Assembly (NCBI GenBank): GCA_030674155.1
Contig: CM060344.1
Coordinates: 34,667,217-34,731,216, forward strand
DNA from: Stramonita haemastoma
Lineage: Eukaryota > Mollusca > Gastropoda > Neogastropoda > Muricidae
Direction of reading: 5' to 3'
DNA: 64,000 nucleotides
In this document: positions 1 through 9,900 of the stretch, in pieces
How the letters are laid out: each line of letters begins with the position of its first letter
Position numbering within the stretch: position 1 is the stretch's first letter
Made by a program: the position numbers and the translations under genes
Notes under the pieces: generated by a model
Told to the model about the DNA's origin: nothing
Seen by the model: only the letters and a program-made list of their open reading frames with translations
The model's database searches: none

Positions 1-431
1 AATGCAAGTGTGCACAGAAAGAAAACAATGCCAAGGTTTGGATGAACAAGGAAGGTGGAGGAGGGGTAGGTGGGTGGGTGGGAAGTGTAAAAACTACTAC
101 ACTACATGCATGTGTCATACAGAGTGTAGTGTGAGTAACAGTCATAAACATAATGCAGATAATTGGAATCTGCCTGCCCATCCTGTATGTAGTGTGTAAT
201 AGCTCCAGATAACTAGTCTCGGTGCCAGTTCAACTGCTTCTGTGCTACTTTCACAGTGATTCACGCTCTCACACCCACGTCCATGCGTTGCATCTACCCA
301 CAAGCATGTACACACACCCTACAGGCATTCAGACACATCCAATCAAGTAAGCAAACATCCACACATGCGTGCGCACACGCACACACACACACACACACAC
401 AGTTTCTCTCTCTCACTCTCTCTTCCTTGCT

Positions 432-503
<72 letters not shown>

Positions 504-1642
504 GGAAACAGAAACAAATAACTCCGCTTCACAAAAACCTAACACAAAACACTCTCATACAAAGGTAAAAAACCCCACACAAGCTTACTTCAACAGTTCA
601 AGCAAAAGCCAAAAAACAAATTTCAGAACATTACGAATCATAAACTGGAGAGGATCTTAGCTCGACAAAGATGGACTCTAACCAAAACAACAACTTTTTT
701 TTTTAAACAAAAAAAACATTATATAAATATACCACAGAGAGAGAGAGGGGAGGGGGGGAGGGGGGGAGAGAGAGAGAGGAATAGAGGGAGGGAGGGACAA
801 CTCTTTCAAAAAAAAATATAATAAAATAATGTAAGTTTTGGACAGTGTTGAACAGTAATTTTTCACACCACTTCCTGACACTCTTTTCCACATTTTATGA
901 CACAATGCAGACGGTTTCCAACACTGTTTACAGACTTTTGGAAACCATGACTAGTTTACAGACTTTTGGAAACCATGACTATCCTTGACACTTGCAGAAA
1001 ACTTTTGACAAGTCATTGAACTCTCTTTCCAACATGACTTCTTCAAGTAATCATCTTTTATAAGTTTAAAAGGAACTATTTGAAGTCAATCCTTAATTTT
1101 ATCTTCAGTACAGTTATCACTTTTTTATTTTTTTACATCAAGATAGTCTGTCTGATATGAACACAACATTCCTGAAACCATGTACTCTCTTCAAAAACAT
1201 TTTTTGATACAATGACAACTTTTAACACCTTTTCATTATCACAAACACATTTTCTTTTTTAAATTACTAAGACTTTTTGAAACTCTTTGTTGACATCAAG
1301 ACAATCCTAGACCAAGTCTCTGACCTCTTTCAAGCCAAATTTTTGACACAAAGATCATCTTTCACACCTTCAAAAAGACCTTTTTTTTTTTAATTCAAAG
1401 ACTTTGATACTATGTTTCATTCATTAAAAAACCCCAACCAAAAACCAAAACAAAACCTGACTGAAAAGGCACTGAATTTTTGGTGGTTTGTTTTCCTGGC
1501 TGACAAAGGACTACACAATGATCCCTTTACAACGACACTGACAATACAACAGCAGTAACTGAATGTAAAAACAAAGAAAAGTACATCATAATAACAATAA
1601 TGATGATCAAACAGCTGGCAGTATTCAAAAACGACACAGGTT

Positions 1643-1976
1643 ACGGGATAGCCTGATGGTTAGAGTGAGCTCGTGATCTGGGTTCGAAATCTTGTTCAAG
1701 AGGATTTTTCCTCTGGAATTAACATCAGTGCCGACTCCATTTTCCCCAAAAGTCCTTCAGATGAGACTATAATCCAAGGCCCCATGTGCTAATGTAAGCA
1801 GAACATCTTGCCCACACATTAAAATCCATTCCGCTTTTCAGGAGTAGGTCGTTGTGCGCCAGTGGTGGGAACGGAGGACAAAATTTACACAACTGCATAC
1901 ACACGGTGACTATACATAAAAAAATAAAATAAAACACACGAAAGAGCTTATTCCCGTTATCCTCGATATAAAAAAA
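1643..1976 (+). mobile_element. tRNA-derived SINE, family A, near full length
   Basis: The head carries pol III box-like sequences: AGCCTGATGGTTAGAG (A box) and GGGTTCGAAATC (B box). The body has TTCCTCTGGAATTAACATCA, GTCCTTCAGATGAGACTATA and GTAGGTCGTTGTGCGCCAGT, and the tail is TTATCCTCGATATAAAAAAA. The same modules recur at more than ten loci in this window in both orientations. It lies in CLK intron 5. Confidence 0.8.
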
Positions 1977-2103
1977 GAACAGAAAACAAAGGACACCAAC
2001 AGAGAAGCCATTCCACAGAGAGCACAAGAACAACACACACAAAGAACAAAAACAGCAACAAATTTACACAACTGCATAAACACAGTGACTATACATTAAA
2101 AAC

Positions 2104-2134
<31 letters not shown>

Positions 2135-2277
2135 GAGCTTATTCTCGTTATCCTCGATATAAATAAAAGAACAGAAAACAAAAGGACGCTGCCGACAGAG
2201 AAGCCATTCTACAAAGAACACAAGAAAAACGACAAAAAAAAACAACACACACACAGACAAAGAACAAAAACAGCAAC
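1876..2277 (+). repeat. Tandem duplication of SINE tail plus flank (2 copies, ~180-220 bp)
   Basis: The block from AAATTTACACAACTGCATA through the CTCGATATAAA tail to AAAGAACAAAAACAGCAAC occurs at about 1878-2060 and again at about 2060-2277. The second copy is expanded by a CA tract (2101-2132). The flank after the tail (AGAAGCCATTC...) is duplicated with it, so this is a local duplication and not a second SINE insertion. Confidence 0.75.
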
Positions 2278-2294
2278 CACCCCCACCCCCACAC

Positions 2295-2296
<2 letters not shown>

Positions 2297-2337
<41 letters not shown>
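2297..2337. repeat. Poly(C)41 tract (G-run in the CLK transcript)
   Basis: Forty-one uninterrupted C, followed by C-rich CCACC repeats to 2375. On the CLK coding strand this is a G-run starting about 75 nt downstream of the exon 5 donor. Tract length is prone to assembly error. Confidence 0.9.
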
Positions 2338-2412
2338 ACCACCACCCACCCTCCACCCCCCACCCCCCCCCCCACCCCAAAACCAGAAAAAAGGCAGCAG
2401 CAGTGTACTCAC

Positions 2413-2480
2413 TTTCTGCGGTCCTTGCACTCCACCACCTTGCCAAAGGTGCCCTCACACTAAGGTGGCCACCACCTCAT
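2413..2480 (-). CDS. CLK kinase exon 5: kinase subdomain I (Gly-loop), one extra base
   Basis: 68 nt between acceptor GTGTTTCCACAG|AT and donor AGAAA|GTGAGTAC. It encodes YEVVATL, then after one surplus base GEGTFGKVVECKDRR. This is the ATP-binding Gly-rich loop (GxGxFGxV) of CLK kinases, whose VVEC continuation is family-typical. The coding strand reads TTAGTGTGAGGGC where TTAGGTGAGGGC would keep frame, so one T is extra; without it the exon is 67 nt and in phase with exon 4. Either the assembly has an indel or this allele is frameshifted. The following exon is not visible to the left. Confidence 0.82.
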
Positions 2481-3873
2481 CTGTGGAAACACAAACCTCA
2501 GTCACAATCCCTCCTTTCTCGCCCGGCCTCCCCCTCCCCCCCTTCACCTACCACCACCCTTTCTTTATCACCTTCTTCTTCTTCTTCTTTCTTCTATCCA
2601 GTGGCAGAAACCTTCTTTTCTGTTTTTCTCGCTGCTGAAAAATCTTTTCTCTGGGCTTTCTTTCTTCGAGAGAGAGAGTTGTTGTGACCCCAGGCTTACA
2701 GGTGTATGATGCGTTTTATAAATCGAGGATTTTGTTCGTTCAGTTAACCAACCAGACATTCAAGGGAATGGTGGCTTGACTTCCAAGTGCAAGAATTACA
2801 GATTGGAAATTATGGGGGAGAAATATGACTGGCTTAGAGGTTTGAAGTAAGCGATCAGGGATCTGAACAAAAATATTTCGTTAAAAATTGTGGGGGGGTG
2901 TACATATGGAAATCCCCCAAAAAGATTTCTGATGGGAAAAATTCTTTAAACTTTTTTACCTTGGTGAAATTTTCACAAACAAATCTTGTCTCTTTTACTT
3001 TTGTGAGATGGCTTCTGTTTGTAATCGGTTCCCATACCTTCAAATTTTCTTTTTTTGGGGGGGGGGAATTAAAGATAAAAATGTTGCCACATTAGATTTA
3101 ATTGTACTTAAAAGTTAGCTTTTTTCACCTTAGATGTACAGTGATCAGCCCTAAGATTCAAAACTTGAGCAAGTTTCAAATATGAACACAGTTAAAGTTT
3201 CAAAAACGAACATGGTGACAAAGTTTGGAATCCAAAAATGTCGTAGAGGGGGTTTTTTTGTTTGTTTTGGGGGGTTGGGTTTGTTTGTTTTTTTCTTTAT
3301 TCCTGAGAAAAAGATTGCTGCCACTTTAGTCTACCACCAAAAAAAAAGAAAAGGCAGAGAGCCCAGGCTGTCCTGTTGAGACATAATAAAAGTCATCAAT
3401 AACAATCATTAATCAACCAATAACACTTGCCCACATTCTAACCACATGTCTACATACATGACATAAGAGGGCCTAAACTCTATTTCACTTTTTTTATAAA
3501 AAAAAACAATCCAAAAATACATATCAAATACGCCCTCTTCATAATAAAAAAAATAAATAAAATAACAAGTCTGTCACAAATAACTTGCATAATTCTAAAA
3601 AAACAAAAAGGCAAAGTCATCATTTTTTTTTTTTTAAAGCATACATATTTTACACCAGGGCAGGAATATAAGTATCCACAAAAAAAAAAAAAAAATCTGG
3701 CCAATAAATAAAGGGAAAGGGGGAAAAAAAACAGGGACATAATTTAAAAACTTTCAGAAAATCGGGACGGGAGGACATAGTAGGGGGGGGAGGGACGGGG
3801 ACGAGAGATGAAAGAAGGACGGGACGGGACGGGTGGACCCTAGACAACTAAAAGTTACGGAGTAGGTGAGTAC

Positions 3874-3958
3874 ATCGGGTTTGCAGCAGGTCTCCGGGGC
3901 GATAAATCAGGTGTCCATCGCCATCATCTTCCACACTGGCCGCATGCTCTTCCGTCGC
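3874..3958 (-). CDS. CLK kinase exon 4: EDDxxGHL segment before the kinase domain
   Basis: 85 nt (28 codons plus one base). It encodes ATEEHAASVEDDGDGHLIYR followed by PGDLLQTR, matching the invariant CLK segment S-V-E-D-D-x-x-G-H-L-I-x-x-x-G-D-x-L-x-x-R that precedes the kinase fold. The acceptor is GGGACACAG|GCG; its pyrimidine tract is poor, but CTAAT upstream would serve as a branch point. The donor is CGAT|GTACTC. The final T joins AT of exon 5 to make the Tyr of RYEVV. The length is not a multiple of three. An alternative acceptor at GGCCAG|TGTGG would break phase with exon 3, so the upstream one was chosen. Confidence 0.87.
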
Positions 3959-4629
3959 CTGTGTCCCCGCCACACCAGCCAGGCCACGCATTAGTCCCCC
4001 GCATCGCACGCATATCGCACCCACAGTCCCCCCGGGGGCCAACACGCGAAGAGGGATGGATGCGGCGGCATCATCGGTGGTGGTGGGTGGTGATGGTAGT
4101 GAGCGTGTCCAGGTGGTATCATTGTTTGATTGCCAGTGACGGCAGGCCAGATATGTACGATAAAGACAGGCAAGGGTATGGCTAAGGTCAAGATTGAGTT
4201 CACATTTCAAAATGCTTTCAAAATTTTTTTTTTTTTTTTTTTTTTTTTGAAAGACTCTATTGCCTGGTGCGTGACGGGGAAAAGAGCATCCCATCGCCCA
4301 CGCACCAAACCTCACGCCACAACGAAAGAAAGAAAGAAAAAATAATAATAACGAGAACAACGAAGAGAAGGAAAAAAAAAAAGAAAAAAAAAAAAAGAAA
4401 AAAAAAAACCACCACGGCACAAGGACATGCACGGGACACAAAGAGGATGGATAGATGGATGGATCAAGCACTTGACACAAAACGTCTGACTTCGCGCTAT
4501 GACTGAGTCATGTAATGAACTACATGTACACATTCACACAAATGACACATTTACACACACACACACACATATACACAAACATACATACACATACAGAGTG
4601 CTCTCTACTTGCAAAACAAATGAACTAGT

Positions 4630-5360
4630 ACTGACAGGTGACTAGGTTACATGATGATGACAATAACATATGGTGATGCACCACGAACAAAATGATGAAC
4701 AGTAATCGATGGTTTGATCGTAAATGATGAATGTTATATGCAATACGATGAAGATAACAAGAGGTGTTAAGCCATGAACAAAATGATGAACAGTAATTTA
4801 TGGTCTGATCGTAAATGATGAATGTTATATGCATCGATGAGTAACATAGGTGTTAAGCATGAACAAATGATGAACATAATTGATGGTCTGATCATAAATG
4901 ATGATGTTATATGCAATACGATGAGATAACATGAGGTGTTAAGCATGAACAAATGATAACAGTCGATGGTCTGATCATAAACTAATGATGAACGCTTTAC
5001 ACAATACAATGAAGATACTATCTGATGGTCTAGTCACAAAAAGTGATCAATGATAAGCAGAACGACAAAGATTACGTTAACAGATGATTTTATCACATAA
5101 CATGAAAATGATGAGCGCAATAAATGAATAATGATAACTGACAGTCTGAATACATTAGGGGATGATGCAAATGATGTTCACTGATCCTCCATCAGTTTAG
5201 AGATGACTGGCTGATGAGCAGAAAGATGAAGAAAACGATAACTGACTATCTGATATCTGGTGATAAATGATAAGCAAAATGATGAAGATAATGTTCACTG
5301 ATGATCATTTGTTTGATGATGAATAATAAGCTTAAAATGATGAAGAAAATGTTCACTGAT
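4630..5360. repeat. Degenerate tandem repeat, ~105-115 bp unit (about 4 clear + decayed copies)
   Basis: The unit contains GAACAAAATGATGAACAGTA, ATGGTCTGATCATAAATGAT and GTTATATGCAATACGATGA. Four copies are clear between 4660 and 5000; progressively decayed GATGA-rich copies continue to about 5360. It lies in CLK intron 3, and the open frames here are repeat artefacts. Confidence 0.75.
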
Positions 5361-5399
5361 GACATGATAATATCCAGTGATAAATGATAAACAAGGAAC

Positions 5400-6378
5400 A
5401 AGCACTAACAGTGAAAACAAATGGCACAGGATAACTTTTTAGTCTCGATATCATGATCACTGATGAATGCTACTATTTTCCCCTTTTTCTGCCTTCTTAA
5501 CAAGAACACAAAAGCCGTTACCATGACGGTAATCATGATCATGATGGCAATGACTCTAAGTGGCAATTCCTGATGGATTGAATCTTTTTTTTTTTTTTTT
5601 AATTTCAAAAACAGATTCCGAAACAAATAGCATGTCCAAACAAAAAACTAACAAAAATAAAGACTTTTGCCTGAATACACACACTTGTCATTTATCCTTA
5701 GTTCAAATATAATCACTTAGCCCTACTTTATATGATCAATGATCACTTTAGCCCTACTTTACATAAAACCACCCTTATAAATAAACAAAAGATGGAAATA
5801 AACAAACATAACATCCTTTATATGATCACTGTAGGCAGTTTAGCCTTACTTTATATGAAATGATCCTTATAAAAAAAAAATTTTAAGATGGAAATAACCA
5901 AACTAACCTGTTTTTCTTCTCAGTTTTCTACCACAAATCTATCGGTACAAGCATTTCATACACAGCACACTATATTTCTCACTAGACAAGTTGTACGAAG
6001 AAGTTAACCAGCTTTTTGTGTGTTTTTTATTTTCTATTTTTTTAGAAGTTAACCAGTTACTGGATGTGTAAAGATCATAAGAACAGCCAGCAGGCCAGCT
6101 ATGGGCAGCACTATGGACGACACGAACACACCCAGCATGCACCTGGACCAGGAAAGGGATGGGCTCCGCCAAAAATATTTTGCCCGTATGACTCCTTTAA
6201 GATTTCGGGAGAGCCAGGTAAACTTCGTTCCGAATAATCAACTAAACAAAAACAAAGGAAGGAACCTACTTTTTAAAAATTTGTGGCATTCAACGTCCCA
6301 TTAAACGATGCTAACTTTAAAATGTAAAATTCAGGCACACCTAGGGAGTTTTCAGTTTAGATTTAAGCACTCTTCAGA

Positions 6379-6441
<63 letters not shown>

Positions 6442-8170
6442 CACACTCGCAGACAAAACGCCATATAATATGAAATGACACGTCGTTATTACACACTCAT
6501 TCCAACAAAACAAGACATAACACCAGGACAAAACAGAAACAATACATTTCTTAAAAATACACGACAATCCATAACGCTTCAAAAGCACAACAATCCCAAA
6601 AGCGATGAAAGCCAATTTGTTCTGAAAGCAGCCAACAAAACGATTCAGTTTCTGAGTTTTCCAAGGTGGCGTGAACACTGCAAGAAGCTCTAAAACCCCA
6701 TCATCCTTGGCAAACGCTGGGATTCTTGCGTAAGCCAATATGCCCGCTACCTCTAGATAAAGGCTTGTACAGCCAGACCTAAACCTTCAGTCTTCACAGA
6801 CACTGCCAAAGTCTGAAGGGCATTGCACAGCTGCCAACAAACTCACACACCAAGGCCTTGCTTGACTACAATTTTCGTTAACGATGGAGAAATTTTGCAA
6901 TTTGTGGCCCTCAAACATGGAAAATAATGCCCGAATGATTTGAAGTTCAAACGACGAAATTAACTTACTCTGCCGGTCTAAGGATTGGTAACGCATTCTG
7001 GTTTCTCTTCCGACAGTCACCCTGTCTTGTGTTACTCGAGATCTCAAGATAATCTCACTTGAAGCCATGTTATCAAGACTCCATGATTAGAGCATGAGTT
7101 CTTGTTTGTTTGGGTTTGGTTGGGGGTTTTTTTAGAGGCAACACAGTCTCTTGCTGATTATGCTCTATTTTTAGTTTTAAATTTTGTTTTGCTTCTGGTT
7201 TGGAAAGCTTAAATTTGTGAAAGAAGACTAAAAAAAACACCAAAAAACCCACTTTGTTGCTAAAAATGTTTTGGGTGGATGGTGAGAACTGTACAGTACA
7301 AGGTCTCAAAGAAGGCAGAGTTTTCTTTGTATCATTGAAGAGAGACAGAGAGAGGAGGAGGGGGGGGGGGGGGGGGGGTGCTGTTATAGAATTCACTTAG
7401 CTTTCATCACCTTTTGGTAAACAAAACAAAAAAAAACCCACACACAACCGACATGAAATTTAACAATGATAAACTACGGTGCATGCTTCACAAAATTATT
7501 TTCAGAAAGTTGCTGGCAGATTTCTGAAAAACAGAAAGCAACATATTAGCTTCAAACTTCATTACAACAGTTTACCTTCAGAAATTAATGATCAACAATG
7601 AACATTTTTATGGCGTCTAATCTTTTTCAAGCATTATAATCATAGCAATACCCCATTAATTTGTGATATACTAATCTTGAGAAATATATTAATTACACTA
7701 ATGTCTCATATGGAGTTGAGGTGCGCTGATCAAAAATGATTGTGTTATACCTTTTACTACTACCATCCCCCCAGGTAAAAATAACCAAGCAATTCTACAG
7801 AAGTTTTCTGATTTAGACAATCAAATGCAATAAGCACTAAAGCAGAATCAAATTGATCCCTTTCTCTTTATTTCACACCCCCTCAGACTATTTCTCAACC
7901 AGCCAGTGAGATCAAGACAAAACATCTATCTCGTACACTGGCATGTGTACAAAACTTATTCATGGGGAAATAGCTTTAAGTTAAAGATACACTTGTAAAC
8001 AAAACCCACGCACATTCCAGCAAGAGTATGATTTTTTTTCCTGTAACTCTGTTTCCCTCACACATTGAACCTGACAGACCAGAATATTTGTGAGGGCAGA
8101 GAGTGAGACAGTGACGTCATCATCTCTGAAGTGAGAGACTGTACCATTTCCTTCAACCAAAAACTAAGAA
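5400..8170. other. CLK intron 3, left part: nothing coding seen
   Basis: AT-rich intron. It holds a ~110-bp local duplication (TTAGCCCTACTTTATATGAT at 5715 and a variant near 5840), the CA array at 6381 and a G-run at 7358-7378. A 93-codon minus frame at 6787-7068 has no recognisable domain or splice support. Confidence 0.6.
6381..6441. repeat. (CA)n microsatellite
   Basis: About 30 pure AC units in CLK intron 3. Confidence 0.95.
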
Positions 8171-8181
8171 TAAAAATCTAA

Positions 8182-8234
8182 GAGAGAGATGAGAGAGAGA
8201 GAGAGAGAGAGGAGAGAGGAGAGAGAGAGAGAGA

Positions 8235-8268
<34 letters not shown>
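8182..8268. repeat. (GA)n microsatellite, interrupted
   Basis: GA units with single GG or AA interruptions. Confidence 0.9.
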
Positions 8269-8270
<2 letters not shown>

Positions 8271-8836
8271 CACAACTGTCAAGAGAAATACTTGAAGTTA
8301 TATTTGAACCAAAACTAATGACTAAAATTTTAGGGGAAATGAATCTGGTTGAGTGAGATTAGGTTGTACTGTAATCATTGTATTGTATCATACTGCATTG
8401 CGTTGTGTTGCATTGTATTCACTATACTGTATCATACTGTATCGTATTGTATTGTAGTAAATACCACTTTCAGCCTCAGCAACATACAAAAGAGGGAAGT
8501 CTACCATACCTAATAATAAATATTCAGGTAAAGTAAAAGTGGGTCAGGTTAAGATTCACAACAACCTCTACAAGATGATGCAGGATATACTTATACCAGA
8601 ACTAATAATAATTCTATATTTAGGTGACCTGAGAACTAATAATAATAATTCTATATTTAGGTGAACTGCGTAAGAAGATAGATCATATTCCTGAGAGAGT
8701 GAGGGAGGGAAGCAAGTATGTGTGAGGAAGGAAAGAAGGAATGAAGGTAGGAAGAAGAAAGGTAGGAAGAGAAGGAAGGAAGAGGGCAGGCAAGGCTGGC
8801 AACAGCCCAACAACATAACATTCCTGTCTGGGAGCT

Positions 8837-8837
<1 letters not shown>

Positions 8838-8920
<83 letters not shown>

Positions 8921-8993
8921 GGAGAGAGAGAGAGAGAGAGGGAGAGGGGAGAGAGAGAGGGAGAGGGAGAGAGAGAGAGGGAGAGAGAGAGAG

Positions 8994-9080
<87 letters not shown>
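8838..9080. repeat. Long (GA)n tract, ~240 bp
   Basis: Purine-only GA array with GGGAG interruptions in the middle. It produces long RE/LS peptides in several frames that are not genes. A poly(C) tract follows at about 9170-9190. Confidence 0.95.
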
Positions 9081-9084
<4 letters not shown>

Positions 9085-9344
9085 ATGCTGCTTGCTGGCA
9101 GCACACACACAACAACATCACCCCCACCCCTTCCCAAACTTCCACAAACCTGCCACTAACATCACCCCCTCCCCCCCCCCCCCCCCCCCCTCAGACACAC
9201 ACACAAAACACACACAAGCCTCATTACTGGGAATGTGCCTGTGTCTGTGAGCACTTGGCCTCTCTAACTTCCTCTAGGCCTACTGAGTTACAGCATACAT
9301 AGGCACATGACCATGATGATGAGGGTTTTGATTGTGGTATGGCA

Positions 9345-9452
9345 GTGGTATACATCTTTGTGTACTGCTTGCCTGATACAAGTTCTGCTTATGTTTTACC
9401 TAGGCCTACTGTACATTTATAAGCAAGAGGGCACAGAACTCCAAGCAAACTG

Positions 9453-9499
<47 letters not shown>

Positions 9500-9628
9500 G
9501 GGGTGGGTGGGGGGGAGATATCTTTGTGTACAGCTTGCCTGATGCTTGCCTGATACTTCGCTTATGTTTTACCTACTGTACATTTATAAACAAAAGGGCA
9601 CAGAACTCCCAGCAAACTGTGTGTGGAG

Positions 9629-9685
<57 letters not shown>

Positions 9686-9900
9686 GAAGGGGGGGGGGGG
9701 GGGGGACACCTTTGTGTACTGCTTGCCTGATACTTTGCTTATGTTTTACCTACATAAACAAGAAGGTACAGAACTCTGTGTACTGCATATTGTGTGGAAG
9801 AAAGAGAGAGAGGGGGGAGAGAAAGAGAGAGGGGGGGGGAGGGGAGAGAGAGAGGGGGGGGAGGGGGGGGGGGGAGAGAGAGAGAGAGAGAGAGAGAACT
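9345..9900. repeat. ~175-bp tandem repeat with embedded (GA)n/(G)n tracts, 3 copies
   Basis: Each copy carries TTTGTGTACTGCTTGCCTGA, CTTATGTTTTACCTA and CACAGAACTC and then a GA tract of different length capped by a G-run. Copies start near 9355, 9527 and 9709. Confidence 0.8.

Noticed and set aside
256..660. 134-residue frame rich in His/Thr
   Set aside because: It is a translation of a CA microsatellite (367-501); the same applies to the many HT, VC, SL and RE frames throughout the window.
2096..2458. 120-residue Gly-rich minus-strand frame
   Set aside because: It is a shadow of the poly(C) tract and reads exon 5 of the CLK gene in the wrong frame.
3959..4480. Long minus-strand frame upstream of CLK exon 4
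   Set aside because: The part left of the acceptor (LPSPPTTTDDAA...) has no similarity to CLK linkers and passes through poly-A/T; only 3874-3958 is treated as exon.
6787..7068. 93-codon minus frame starting MASSEIILRSRVTQ
   Set aside because: No domain, no splice signals and no neighbouring exon; chance frames of this size are expected in 64 kb.
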